In this document: piece after piece, positions 33,140 through 44,940 of the stretch
How positions within the stretch are numbered: the first letter of the stretch is position 1
Layout of the letters: the number at the start of each line of letters is the position of its first letter
Assembly: GCA_039090855.1 (NCBI GenBank)
Contig: CM076997.1
Coordinates: 161,912,709-161,976,708, forward strand
DNA length: 64,000 bases
Source of the DNA: Macrothele yani
Lineage: Eukaryota > Arthropoda > Arachnida > Araneae > Macrothelidae
Reading direction: 5' to 3'
Made by a program: the position numbers and the translations under genes
The notes under the pieces: generated by a model
Seen by the model: the letters and a program-made list of their open reading frames with translations, nothing else
Database searches by the model: none
Told to the model about the DNA's origin: nothing

Positions 33140-34720
33140 CTTAAAAATTGTTCGCCTCAACCTATAAGAATCGTTTTTAGCACGTCTTTTGTTATCGGTT
33201 TGTCCGTCCGTCTGTACCCACGATATCTCTGCAACTATTAGTCCGATTTGAAAAATTCTTTTTGCACTGGAAAACTTGAAATACGTGAATGATGACATTT
33301 TATTCCACATATTTACTTCTAAACATCCGATTGAAAAAAATCTTTTATCTTTCGATTCCATTTATGTCCAAGAGTATTTTAGATATAGTTACTTTTTCGA
33401 ATTAGCCATAGATTTTCCGCTAGGGGGCGCAAAAGTAAATTGCATTTTCCCTGATAACTCTTCTTCTAAAACTCCGACTTGAATTTTTTTTTTTTAGCGG
33501 ATACATATCCTGATGGAAAATCTTTTACATATAATTTCTAATTTTTTGTAAAGAATAATTTGGCCACCAGGGGGCGTAAGGGTTGATTTTTGTTTCTGAT
33601 GTATTTGCCATAAAATCTGAGCTTCTAAAATTTCGATTGAAAAAATTATTTCGTGGACTGACGCCACTCACAGCGACAAACCTATTCGGAATATTTTCTT
33701 TCTAAAATAATCTACAGTTTCTCCGCTAGGAGGCGTAGATGTATATCCTATTTTTGTCAATATCTCTACTTCTAGGAGTCCGATTTGAAAGAATTCCTTC
33801 TTTGTTGGATAGTGTTTTCCGTGTGACATGTTTTTCATATAATTTCAAAGTTTTCAAGTAATTCATAGACTTTCCGCTAGAGGGCGTAGCTGTGAAATAC
33901 GTTTCCCCAATATCTTTGCTTCTAAATCTCCGATTTGAAATATTATTTCTGCACCGGATACAGCTCCTGATGGGAAATCGTTTGCACATAATTTCTAATA
34001 TTTGTAAAAAAAAAATAGTTTTGCCACCAGGGGGCGTAAATCTTAATTTCCCCTTCTGATGTATTTGCAGCAAAATATGAGCTTTTAAATTATCGATTAA
34101 AAAAACGTCGTTTGCAGACTGATACTACTCATGTCGAGAAACCTTTTAGAAACATTTTCTTCTTGAAATAATGCATGGTTTCTACGCCAGGTGGCGTAAA
34201 TGTATATCCTATTTTTGTCAATATCTCTACTTCTAAGGGTCCGATTTGAAACATTCCTTCTTTGTTGGATAGTGTTTCCGATGCGAAATGTTTTTCCTAT
34301 AAATTCAAAATTTTCAAGTAAATCATAAACTTTCCGCTAGGGGCACAAAGGTAAATTGCGTTTTTTGCGTTATATCTGCTCCTAAAACTCCGATTTGAAA
34401 AATTCTTCCTGTATCGCATACAAGACCTGATGGAAAATATTTTTCACATAATTTCTAATGTTTGGTAAAGAATGGTTTGGCCACCAGTGGTCATAAGTGT
34501 TAATCTCTGCTTCTGATGTATTTGTAGAAAAATCAGAGCTCCTGAAAACTCGACTAAATTTTTTTTTCTTGAACCGATACCGCTCATATGGATAAACCTT
34601 TTGAGAACACTATCTTCCTAAAATAATGCATGGTTTTCCCCCTAGGAGACGTAAAGTCACATCTTATTTTTGTCGATATCTGTTTCTAAGAGTACGTAAG
34701 TTCGCGATTCCGTTTACAGC
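33140..34720. repeat. Higher-order tandem repeat, 3 x 3 monomers with CTCF-like cores
   Basis: It begins with AACCTATAAGAATCG and TTTGTCCGTCCGTCTG next to CACGATATC, the inverse of the R1 terminus. Nine ~152-bp monomers follow, each with CTCCGATTTGAAAAATTC-type and TTTTTCACATAATTTC-type blocks and a GC-rich core. Cores start at 33417, 33564, 33723; 33874, 34024, 34184; 34334, 34481, 34639, so spacings repeat as a 457, 460 and 455-bp triplet. Middle monomers carry CCACCAGGGGGCGT; first ones CCGCTAGGGGGCGC or variants. Not a gene. Confidence 0.9.
33417..34652 (+). promoter_or_regulatory. Array of nine CTCF-like motifs, one orientation
   Basis: Cores CCGCTAGGGGGCGC, CCACCAGGGGGCGT (twice), CCGCTAGGAGGCGT, CCGCTAGAGGGCGT, ACGCCAGGTGGCGT and three weaker ones match the zinc-finger core shared by vertebrate and fly CTCF (CCA..AGGGGGCGC). 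That they are bound is inference. The repeats may simply happen to contain the core. Confidence 0.4.
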
Positions 34721-35095
34721 AATATCTGAGGGATTAAAAACCCGATTGAAAAACTTCTTTCTTCCGTCAGATACTATTGTTTTCCTTAACGGTTCCATTG
34801 ACTTTGAATAGCTTTGATAAATTTAATTTGCGTCAGAACGGATTCGAAAGACATGCTTATTACAATCGAAAATTCAGTGTCATCTTTCTTGTTTCATATT
34901 GCCAGCTGTATGTTGGTTGCTTAAGAGCTGACAAATTGAAAGTATAAATTTTGATATTTTTTTTATTTCTAAGCCCTTTTTTTTTATTACTGGAAGATAT
35001 TTCAATTACGTAGATGTTCCTGTGCAAAATCGTCCATTTCTAATTTCAAAAAATCTCGGAAAGCGTTGGCTAGGAATTTAACTGATGTGTTGGCC
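34721..35095. other. Intronic DNA, nothing recognised
   Basis: AT-rich spacer between the higher-order array and the mitochondrial insertion. Confidence 0.4.
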
Positions 35096-35148
35096 AGGAA
35101 CAAAACTAATCAGCATGCTTTCATCAAGCGCGTATTACAAATCAGCCC

Positions 35149-35190
35149 CAAGCTGATCACCTCTTTTCATTAACATTGAAACCGCCCTTA
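35149..35190 (-). pseudogene. tRNA-Asn remnant (NUMT)
   Basis: Minus strand: a 5-bp stem TTTCA/TGAAA encloses the 7-base loop ATGTTAA, giving anticodon GTT. The remaining arms are poorly defined, which is normal for spider mitochondrial tRNAs and for decayed copies. Confidence 0.6.
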
Positions 35191-35192
35191 GC

Positions 35193-35242
35193 TTTCTATT
35201 ATTGTGGCAGATTAGGGCACTAAGCTTAAGACTTAGACAATT
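35193..35242 (+). pseudogene. tRNA-Leu(UUR) remnant (NUMT)
   Basis: Plus strand: GTGGCAGATTAGGGCA is the conserved D-arm region, followed by anticodon stem CTAAG/CTTAG around loop CTTAAGA (anticodon TAA). It abuts nad3 on the opposite strand. The 3' arm is truncated. Confidence 0.75.
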
Positions 35243-35577
35243 CTACTCTGCCCAATCTAAGACCCCAGTATAATATTCATACACTAGCCCTAAATATAAA
35301 ACGGCTATAAATACCCCTAATCCTATTATTCTTATTATTCCTATCTCTACAAAGGGGAGATGAATTAAAAGAGCGATTTCTACATCAAACACTAAAAATA
35401 TAATAGAAATAAAAAAAATCGATAAGAAAACTCCATCCGAGATCCCACTACTTGGTCGAACCCACATTTAAAAGCTGATGCTGAGTTTTCTGTGATTTCC
35501 ACCCTTAACGACCCCCCCCCCAAAATAAACAATACGTACACCAATATTACTACAAATACGCCCACCACCGCAGTCAT
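35243..35577 (-). pseudogene. nad3 (ND3) mitochondrial pseudogene copy
   Basis: Starts ATG (MTAVVGVFVVILVYVLFI), continues SAFKCGFDQVVGSR, the ECGFDP..SSR-type motif of ND3, then FFISIIFLVFDVEIALLIHL with the conserved FDVE..LL, and ends YEYYTGVLDWAE plus TAG. Length 335 nt is not a multiple of three: a 1-bp shift lies in the T run near 35417-35424, so two frames must be combined. NADH dehydrogenase subunit 3 is a complex I membrane protein; this nuclear copy would not work. Confidence 0.9.
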
Positions 35578-35579
35578 TA

Positions 35580-35640
35580 AAAACACCCTTTTTCTTTTCA
35601 ATTGGAAGTAGACTGTACCATATACTGCTCTTCTACTCTC
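35580..35640 (-). pseudogene. tRNA-Gly remnant (NUMT)
   Basis: Lies between cox3 and nad3 as in arthropod mitochondria. Minus strand shows the loop CTTCCAA with anticodon TCC (GTCTACTTCCAATTG). Stems are imperfect. Confidence 0.6.
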
Positions 35641-35641
35641 C

Positions 35642-35876
35642 CCCCCCCCCAATACACTACTGAAAACAAAATGTCGATATCAGGCCGCTGCCTCAAACCA
35701 TGAATGATGCTTAATCGACAGGGGACGTATTATAACCCGTATTCAAATCACAACCAAAAATAAAGAGCCGATAACCACATGAAGGCCATGAAATCCTGTA
35801 GCTACAAAATAAACTGACCCAAACACCGAATCTCTGATCCTAAACGTAGCTATACCAGGGTAACATCGAATACTAC
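35642..35876 (-). pseudogene. cox3 C-terminal fragment (NUMT)
   Basis: Reads [21 protein letters not shown], then [10 protein letters not shown], a TGA (Trp in mitochondrial code), IRVI, and SIKHHSWFEAAA followed by WYRHFV. These are the transmembrane segments VI-VII region of cytochrome oxidase subunit III. After HFV the usual DVVW-type stretch is missing and it jumps to FSSV and a G run, so ~20 bp are deleted. The N-terminal two thirds are absent. Confidence 0.9.
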
Positions 35877-35889
35877 TGGTAGTGTTTAA

Positions 35890-38400
35890 TATATTAAAAA
35901 TAAAGAAATAGTTCAATTCTTATCAAATTTGTTAAAAGGAAGTAAAAGTAAGAATTTCATTCCTTCATCACCATATCATCATCAAAATAAACTATTCACA
36001 ATGTACATAGTTCATAGTGATGATGATGACATGATGTTTGTGTTAAAAAATATCATTATAAAGCTCTTTCTGTATTGGCTATTACTTTGAAAAATGACGT
36101 CAAAATTGTTTATGAAATAAGAGGATCTCATCCGAACTAAATAACAAATCGTTATTTTTTCTTCAAGAGAAAAATCATTCCTTTCAAGATGCTCTGTCAA
36201 TAAACTGCCAAATTATTATAAATAACCGATAATACGCACAAACTATTCAGAATATTATAAATGACTGAGATTTAATACGTTTCAAGCAGGTAATACAATA
36301 TTTCAACAGAACGCGAATAAGTATGTTATTATTTCAGTATAACTAGAAATATCTGTGGTCTCTTGAAGTTCATGATAATGACATTTGACCGCAACCAAAT
36401 ATCATAGAAATCAATAAGAAATTGTTTCAACAAAATCATAGAATTTCAAATCCAATATTTCCTTCTTCGAAATAAAAGAATTTCACTGAGATGTGGCCAC
36501 ACTTTCTGGGGTCTTTAGTATCCATAAATAAGTATACAAGATTTTCATTCCTAAATAACCAGACATTTGTGAAATGTTCCTTTCTCCTACCCAAAAGGGG
36601 AATCCAAAAATATAGTAGGAATGTTGTTTTTTTCCTGATTCCTTAACTAGAATTTTTATGAATTTCCTGACAACTGGTTAACAAAATCATTCGTTCATTT
36701 ATGAGTTTTTTTACCTCTTAGTTACAGAAAAAAATTATATGTCTGTTTAGCAGTAAATTAGTTCATTGCGGCTTGTTTTTATCGAATACTACATTTATGC
36801 GCTTATGAATTTCCTCTTCCAGTCTAAAGGAAATATTTGTATACTTATTTATGCGATATCTCCTTCCTGTTGAAATTAATCATCTATTCATTTATTGATA
36901 TTTTTATTACATTTTACTTCATTACGTTGTTTCTTCAGGAAAATGGGGACGTATAGAGAACGTGATTATTTGTAAAGTTGCTTTGTCCGAAACTGCATTT
37001 TGTCTCGACATGGAGATTTACATTCTTATTGTATAACCCAAATATTAATCTTAATATGTTGCACATATAAATTTCAGAGTGAAAGAACGCAATCACTGCC
37101 TTTATCTTCATTCGTGAAATTTTGTGTAACTTTTCACCTTTTCTTTCATTCTTTTTCTCTGCCTTATTTGATAGGGTAAACCACTGGCGATAAAGGTGTG
37201 GATACTGCACAAAATTAAATGAAATTTTAACGGAAATATGTATTAGTCAGTTTGACACCAAAGATTGCAGTTCTGAAGTGTTTTTCAGTAAATTTTATTA
37301 CGACCAAGAAGCTGAGAGATGGAATATAAAGTAAACCGATGAATGAATTCTGTAACAGAAAAGAAAACAACGTTACTTGTCAAGAAATGTAGCTAATCAC
37401 ATTCTCAAACAATAGGTTAAGAAGAAGAAGGTTCTGGTAATCTGACGTAGCATAATATATATTAGAGCAGAAGCTTGTTTTACGTACTTAGCAAAAACAA
37501 AACATCGAACACTAAAGAGCTGAAAAGAAAGTATTATATCTAAGAAATTTAAAGGTATAATTGTTGTACATAAGTTTTCAAAAACTTTTCCTCTAATAGA
37601 CTGTAACCCATGTGATTAAAAAAGAAAATATAAGGCAATTGCAACGCATTTTTATCACCTTACGTAAACCAAATTTCTCTTCTTGACGCTTGCGAGGTGC
37701 AAAGAGATATGGCTCACCCAACATTTCCAATTAAACAAAGTTTTCTACAAAATATTCCTCTATGACCTGGGTTCTCAAACCGCATGTGAAAGTTGAGACA
37801 TTAATTTACCGAATGGATCTTTGCAATGCTGCCTTTACGTGCTCTGAATATTGAAAAACAAATTTTTCCATTATGTTAAAAATGGTAAGCTCGTCCTAAG
37901 CAATTAAAGGCAGACAAACTGACACCAGTAAATATTAAATTTAGTTATACATGATTCATTTCTTAGATTAGTGTCATGTTGTTTTTTTAAGTGACAATAT
38001 GATTTAAGAACGACGTATAAAAGAAATATTTCGTACACAACAAAAGCCAAGCATTTTCTTTCCTTTCTCTTAAAATACTTTTAGGAGAAAACTCGAATTT
38101 AATCGGAGTAATTATCTCCCAAAAAAAGAAAGAAAACATGTGTAGTAATTTACTGCAACTTGATCTTGGAAAAGGTAAGGTTTGAGGCCGACGTCTCTAA
38201 TATCTATAGGAAATGTGGTTAAATTTGGGGCAAGAAGATTTGAAGCCCTTAACATTTTAAAAATTATGTATGATGGTGGGTGCAGAACTTCGGAATACTG
38301 TATTCCAGTTACGCACATCGTCAAAAGTTGCACCCAGAAGGAAGCAACCGACAGGAATGAAACTAGGTGGGTAGGTTGGACATCGTAAGACATGCAAATT
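35890..38400. other. Intronic DNA, nothing recognised
   Basis: AT-rich. No exon with Ig features, no transposase, no clear tandem array in 2.5 kb. Confidence 0.45.
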
Positions 38401-38404
38401 ATTC

Positions 38405-39776
38405 AAGTATCACTCTCGGCCGCGCATGTAACGCAAGCATGGAGAGGTCATGGCACTGTGCCTTGCTGGATACATAAGGTCGTTCCGTTGCTCCTGCTTA
38501 CCATTCTGACTCGTGCTGTTGTGTTGGTTGCAACTTTTGCCAGTGACGTATGCCTCGGAGAAAAGTTCGGAAGCAATTGAAGCAGTTAGAGGAGTTCGAG
38601 AGAGGCCACTTCGTCGGGCTCCGGGAAGCAGGAGGGTCTTATCGCCGTATTGCCAGCCATACCGGTCGTGCAGTTATCCCAGCTGTTGGCGGCAGTGGAT
38701 AGAACAAGTAACGCAGCAACGACATAAAGGGTCTGGGAGACCTAGACGAACCACGGAGAGAGAGAACAGACGGGTTGTCCGACATGCGCGGAGTGACACA
38801 ACAGCCACGATTGCGGATATTCAGCGAGCAGTGGTGCCCTCCATGCATCGTCAGATTAGTGCCAGCACCGTTGGGCATGACGTGGTACTACATGCATTGA
38901 GACCGTTGCGACCACTGCCCTTAACACCATTGTATCGTCGTCAAAGACTGGTGTCTTGCCAGACACCAGTCTTTGTGTCTTGCCAGACTACTCGCAATGG
39001 CATCGGGGGATCTTCACTGACGAGTCTTGCCAGACTACTCGCAATGGCATCGGGGGATCTTCACTGACGAGTCCCGCTTTTGTCTTGGAGGAGACGACCA
39101 CCGAATCCGTGTGTGAAGGCACAGTGGTCAGCACCAAGATGAACGGCTTGTCGTCAAGCGTCATACGTCTAGAGGTCCTGGTATCCTGGTGTGAGGTGCA
39201 ATTGCCTGCGATGCCAGATCACTTTTGGTGTTCATTACAAGCACTTTGACAGCCAAATGTTAAGTTAATGATGTCCTGCAACTAGTGGACGTACCTTATC
39301 TGAACGCTCACTCCGGAGCGATTTTCCAACAGGACAACATTCGTCTGCATACTGCTGCTGTCTCGAGAGCTTGCCTTCAAGGCACTGACACTCTGCCATA
39401 GCCAGCCGTATCGCCAGATCTATCGCCGATTGAAAATGTGTGGGATTCTGTTGGACGCGCTATCCGCACTCCACTCCTACTGCATAATCTGCAGGAACTG
39501 CGTGAGAAGGTTCAAGCTGCATGCGATGGCTTACCGCAGAACACCATTAGGAACCTGTACAACTCCATGGCAAAAAGGTCTGGCATGCTATATGAAAAAG
39601 CATGGCGGCCCAACGCCATACTGAGAAACACTATTTGTTGGAGTGTAGCTCAATAAATATTGTGCATATAACTCTCAATGTTTAATCATTTATTGTTCCT
39701 GCTAACCTTTACGTTCCTCTCGAATAGCATTCCAATCCGACACGTCCATCCGTGTGCAACTATTTTTCTGACGATG
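38405..39776 (+). pseudogene. Tc1-like transposase relic with internal duplication
   Basis: Transposase from ~38549 (PRRKVRKQLKQLEEFERGHF, VGLREAGGSYRRIASHTGRA), then the second HTH area, LTDESRFCLGGDDHRIRV-like text around 39075 (first Asp), LVWGAIAYDARS, QQDN-like, VSPDLSPIENVWDSVGRAIR (Glu region, 39405-39465) and NTIRNLYNSMAKRSGMLYEK. Frames shift repeatedly. It contains a perfect 14-bp-arm hairpin (38943-38974) and a 47-bp tandem duplication (from 38978). A plausible right end (CACTCATCGTCAGAAAAATA reversed) is at 39757-39776; no left end found. Confidence 0.85.
38943..39071. repeat. Perfect hairpin plus 47-bp tandem duplication
   Basis: AAAGACTGGTGTCT, TGCC, AGACACCAGTCTTT form a perfect inverted repeat. 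Immediately after it, a 47-bp unit starting TCTTGCCAGACTACTCGC occurs twice (38978 and 39025) with no mismatch. Both lie in the transposase relic. Confidence 0.92.
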
Positions 39777-39779
39777 AGT

Positions 39780-41920
39780 GTATATCGAAAAGCAGCTCTG
39801 TACTAATAATAGCAGAATCACGTTGGTGTAAATTGTAAATGTTTCGCCGTTTTACTGGCAGAAAACATAGATGACTCTTTGGTTTCTTCGTCAGTAAATT
39901 TTCAATACAAAATCGCAGCATTTGGAAGAAGGTCTCTGCCTCAGTTTTTATTAGAATGAATCTTCAAATTATGCAGGTTAGTAAGCCAGTAAAAATGGCG
40001 TCGCCAATCGAAATTTTGTCATTTACAAAAAACCCTAGGAAGCTCATGTGGTGCTTTTTCATTGTCGCCAGAAATCAAGAGTAGTCTCAAGTTTTTAAAT
40101 TTCAAAATGCGAGGAAATAAAGTTTTCTAAATGCCTGTTTGAAAACACACTTTTTGTGTTTCTACCACATTCATAGCAATGGAATCCAAGAAACTCAGCA
40201 GCATTTTCTATATCTAATAATGCTTAAATCAATGTATTCAAATCAAAACAAATCGAAATGGACCTTCCGGAGCGGTATTTTTCAAAATTATAGTTTCATC
40301 AAATGTCAACTGTATGTGTGATTTCACTGGTTCAAGTACATAAATCAAATTGAAGATATGTTTCGTACGAAAGAGTCAATTGGATATGAAACAAATTAAT
40401 TGACGCCCGTTCTTCGGGACTCGAAGTTTTGAATATTCCGTGACATTACCAAATAAATCATAAGGTCCACATAAGTCAAGTGCAAAATCGTAAACCATAT
40501 TCAGATCACTATTTTGCTGTGAGTTGATTCAAATTCCTCAGAATATTTCGCCTCGAGGAAGCAAGGCCAAAACAGGAAAATTTAATTTTTGAATAACCGT
40601 TTATTTTTTCAATCTTCCCTTAACAATGTTTGTCGTCTAAGATTTATCACGTCCAGGCTTTCCAGTAAAAGGAATATTTTGTTTACCAGAAGAAGATTTC
40701 TCATATACAGTAAGCAAAATCCAAGCTTTCAGGTAAAAATTCCAGTCCATTCAGAACATTTATCATTCTCACAAAAATAGTTGTTATACTGGAGTTCAGC
40801 TGCCCAAAGAAAAACTGAAACAGGAAAACTTCCAAAGGCGTGACAGATTCTCTGTGCAAACATTGCCTTCCCTTATAGTATTCAGGAGTGCGAACAAATC
40901 TCCAAAAATCTAACTATGGTCCAGACCTTCAAGGAGCGTTTTATCTTTTAATTCAAGTATTTAAGTTAAGGGAAATGACTCAATTTAATTCATTAGCTAA
41001 AAACGTTTTCAATATTTTATCAGATGTAGTGCATTCGTTAGCAAACTTTTAATATCATTTCAGAATACAGATGAATTCAGTGATGCCCAAGTAACTCATT
41101 CTGGTATTTTTATCACACTTTCGTATCCAGGAATACAACCAATTGGCTCGTTTCTGAATAGCGCTACCTATCATCTTGCTGTATAAAAAAACTTAATTTC
41201 CCAGTATTATACTGAACAACAAGGAACGTTTCCACTTTCATATGAAAATTTAATATTTTTTGGGTATCCATCTTGTTCAATATGCAACACCAATAAAAAG
41301 ACCCCAATATTGCACAATGTGACGCAGTAACGTACTCATACGTAGTGGTCCAAAGCTCAGTGTTAAACCAACACATCTCTTTTCAAAGTGCATAACTCAT
41401 ATTGGTCTATTTTCACAAATCTTAACCGACCAGGAATTCCAGTTTCAGTCATTGCTTTTGAAGGGCGTAACTCACGTGAAACATCTCAATTCAACTCTGA
41501 CAGCAAGATTTCAACTGTTTATTCGATTCTGAAATTGAACGTGTATACAAAACTTATCTGGATTTGCAAACTCGTGTTTAAAGAAATCTAGATTCAGCTT
41601 GGCATTTTACTGGGATTTTCCAAACCTTCAAATACAGTATATTTGAAGCCATAACAAAATCAAAACTCACTATTCTGGAATCTCTTGAAGGTACTCCTCC
41701 TTCATTCCGAGAGCCCAACAGTGCTCACCTGATCAAGAATATATAAACTACCGACAATAATCTCAACATTTTCTTGCACAAACATATCACAATTCTTACT
41801 TAATTCATATAGCGCATTAACATAAGTAAGAAGTTCGCAGATACGTTTAACAAATAGATGTATTGCCTTCCTTATTTAAATTTTTCAGTTGCTATTCGTT
41901 GTTTATAAAATAGCGTGGAC
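39780..41920. other. Intronic DNA, nothing recognised
   Basis: AT-rich. Short conserved-looking blocks (CCAGGCTTTCCAGTAAAAGG / CAAGCTTTCAGGTAAAAATT, about 40653 and 40723) hint at old local duplication. No gene. Confidence 0.4.
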
Positions 41921-41924
41921 ATAT

Positions 41925-42301
41925 GACATCGTATATTTACATTATCACCACGTATTTGAAATATATTCACCATTTTTTTATTTAATTTACTATCTTCGAG
42001 ATGATGTGTTAAAATGTCATCTCCACATACTATTTTGAAGAGATTTCGGTAGAGTCAGCGTGAATTGAGAACACGCTCTCCCTAGGAAAATATACTTGCT
42101 GCCATGGACAGAGCAATGACATCGTACATTTACATTATCACCACGTATTTGAAATATATTCACCATTTCTTTATTTAATTTACTATCTTCGAGATCATGT
42201 GTTAAAATGTCATCTCCACATACTATTTTGAAGAGATTTCGGTAGAGTCAGCGTGAATTGAGACCACGCCCCCATATCTAGGAAAATATACTTGCTGCCA
42301 T
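41925..42301. repeat. Tandem duplication, 193-bp period, two copies
   Basis: GACATCGTATATTTACATTA at 41925 and GACATCGTACATTTACATTA at 42118 begin two ~182-bp copies, ~96% alike by eye, ending GGAAAATATACTTGCTGCCA. Confidence 0.9.
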
Positions 42302-42765
42302 CATACAGCCCTGAACTTTCCCTGTTCATCCGGGATGCACCATTGCATACCGACTGCTACTGTACGAGTCAAAGGAAAAATATTTCTTTCTCTGACCCCT
42401 GTACTAAAAATCGATTCTTGCATTAAGTAAACTCACCAGCGCAGTGTAGGGATGCGGATTGTAAATCTATATTTCTGCGAAAGAAAGGAAAATGACTTTG
42501 AATTTCGTCGGAGTCACAACGGGAAGTAAAGCTTTATTAATAATATTTAGATTATTAATAAATTCCTTCTCTTTTGTGTTGGAGATTATCACTCATCCAT
42601 AAATATCATTCAGCTCATTATAAAATCCATTTTAGTAGTAGTTGCGTGATTCTATCACTACGTGTTTAACATACTTTATTCGGAAAAGTAATATTCTTGT
42701 GACCCTTATCCGCGGTCTTGTATCTAGTAAAATATCTCTGCATCTCTTTTGTATCTCCATTTTAG

Positions 42766-42936
42766 GAGAGAATGGGGATTATCGGACTGTAATCAGCGGT
42801 AGTCACGTCCAGACTTTAGTCAATGGCTCCCTGGTGATACGAGACGTGGAACAAGAGGATCACGGACGATACATGTGTGAAGCCAGCAACGGAGTCGGAT
42901 CGCCGCTCAGCACAGTGGTCCGCCTTACAGTGCACG
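42766..42936 (+). CDS. Dscam: Dscam exon: Ig8, C-terminal half
   Basis: A 171-bp exon reading (G)ENGDYRTVISGSHVQTL, NGSLVIRDVEQEDHGRYMC (second Ig Cys in the DxGxYxC motif), EASNGVGSPLSTVVRLTVH. It completes Ig8: the C' to G strands, with the NGxGSxLS.V turn and final strand typical of Dscam Ig8. The acceptor is ATTTTAG|GA, donor G|GTAAGT, phase 1 on both sides. It joins the first half of Ig8 through codon GGA and Ig9 through codon GTT. In the conserved receptor these Ig domains sit outside the cell. Confidence 0.92.
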
Positions 42937-44938
42937 GTAAGTACATAAAGAATGAGTATGAGTAAGTTGTTTTTCCTTGTGAGCTCTTCGTGAATCCAGG
43001 GGAATAAAGCGTCCCTCTATGCACATAAATTAGATCAACTGTCTATTAAATGTACCAACGGGAGCTCCTTAGCCTGACTGAAGAGGAGCCGACATTAGTT
43101 CGCATTAGGTAATATGAAACATTTCCTTCAAAGAGCATAATTATCTTCGAGTCAACGCTGAATCATCTAGGCATCTTGATTACTTTCCTTTTAAAGTTCC
43201 ACAAACACATTTTAACGGATTGCAATGATATTTTAGTAACTTAACAGAGCAAGTGAATATAGTTTATAAAAGAAATTTCCTCTATCAGGAACTTTTATCT
43301 ACCTTAAAGTAAAGAACCCGGCAAACCAGGACATCTTCAGACCTACATTCAAAGTGTTCGTGTGTACGAATACTCAGTTGATGTTCGGAAATTAAAATTC
43401 TAATAAAAAAAATATGGAAATGTATCTGGAAAAGCTACGGTATTTAACACAATTGAATTCCATTCTTCAAGTACACTTTCATGGAACTCTTATTTCATGT
43501 CCTCATTACAAAAACACGGAATTCTGAAGTACCCACTCACGTCCCCATTGGATTTTATTTGTTTTCTTTTCTGCAATACATTTTTAATTATCATTTCGAA
43601 ATTTTAAAAGATTTCAGAACTTCAACGCTAGTCCAGCATTCACAGGGAATCATCTTTGCTTCAGCTAATCCTCCGTTGTGAAATGAAGTTTGTCCCATTA
43701 CATATACTTCACATATTTCAAGTTACGGTTGTCAGGAAGGCATACACATAAAATATCCCACTATCCTTTTACTTTTTGACAGAAAGTTAATATTTTACTA
43801 ACTAAAAGTGTGTCATTCATTTTAGTCTAAGATTCGTTGCAGAATTAATAGAAATGTCTCCTTTCAAAAAAAAAAAAAAAATACGATTTGTTTAGAAACA
43901 TCTGAGCAGCAATGGTTTCGAAAAGGAATATTACGTGCAAAAACTGTTTCGTTTCCAAACACTATTTGAATGAATTTAGAAAAGAATCCAGGAACAGAGC
44001 TTTCGGTTTCATTTCGAAATAAAATACATACATTTTATTTTTTCTACTTCTCAGACGAGTCCATAATCCAACTTAGTTTCGAAATCGAAATTGTCAATAG
44101 ATTGTTAGATTATTTTTAAAGTAAAAGAGGAATCTCTGTTTATTTGAGCAATAAACCGGGAAATGAACACCTCCCGAAATGCAGAAATATACGTTAATCA
44201 ACTCGCGTTCTTCAACAACTGCTCCAAATCGAAAGCATGAATATTAAACACTACTGTTTGGTTTAAAATGTTTACATTATGTGATAATGAAATTATCCTC
44301 CGAAGCATTTCTGGAGGGACTGATTTACTGGTTTTGTATCATTCGCATTTGCGCAAAAGAAAACGCACTGAAGTGTTTTCGAAGAAATCAAATTTATCCT
44401 ATGAATTTACGCCAACTTACGCGCAATAGTCTACCCGTAATCTGTTAAACAGAACCCTTTAGCAGCATGATGCCTTCGATTACATATTTGCAAAGCTCGG
44501 GATGTAATACGATACACGGACTGAATTCCGGTTATTCTCAGGTGACTAGACAATGTGCACGAACGTGCGAACTGTAGACATTCCTTCAACCCTCTGGCGC
44601 TATGACACAGGCCTGATGTTGTGCACCCATATGAGACACAACTACATATTGTGATTAGTTAATACAAGTTACTATGAGCCCACGCATATAGATAGCCCAT
44701 AGTGTCTGACATGATTTCTCGTTTAACTGCATTCATGGTAAATTTCAGGCAGCAGCATCTGTCCGCAAAAATATTAAAATTAATGCCACTGTCTCAGCAG
44801 AAACTAAAAAATATTCTGCGGAATATGGAATCAGACTCATTCGTTTCTTTTGTGTGTATCTTCTGTTTGCTAACTATCTGCGCTGACGCTGGAATTTTAG
44901 TTGTTAACATGTTTTAATTTTATTTATCAAATGTTGAA
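42937..44938. other. Intron start after Ig8, nothing recognised
   Basis: AT-rich with a 15-base A run at 43867-43881. No exon or mobile element seen. Confidence 0.45.
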
Positions 44939-44940
44939 TG

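Larger units (their letters stand above)
35100..35885 (-). pseudogene. Nuclear mitochondrial insertion (NUMT): cox3-trnG-nad3-trnL2-trnN
   Basis: A contiguous ~0.8-kb piece of mitochondrial DNA. cox3, trnG, nad3 and trnN read on the minus strand, trnL(UUR) on the plus strand. It is nuclear: it sits in intronic DNA, the genes are partial or frameshifted, and there are C/G homopolymer runs at 35511-35520 and 35641-35650. The order nad3, inverted trnL2, trnN differs from the ancestral arthropod order and agrees with what I know of opisthothele spiders. Edges are approximate. Confidence 0.88.

Noticed and set aside
33140..34720. CRISPR-like array
   Set aside because: The regular spacing comes from full ~152-bp monomers, not short repeats with unique spacers, and the DNA is eukaryotic.
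35100..35885. Genuine mitochondrial DNA or misassembled mitochondrial contig
   Set aside because: It is flanked on both sides by nuclear intronic sequence, cox3 is partial with a deletion, and nad3 has a frameshift. A chimeric assembly cannot be fully excluded without reads.
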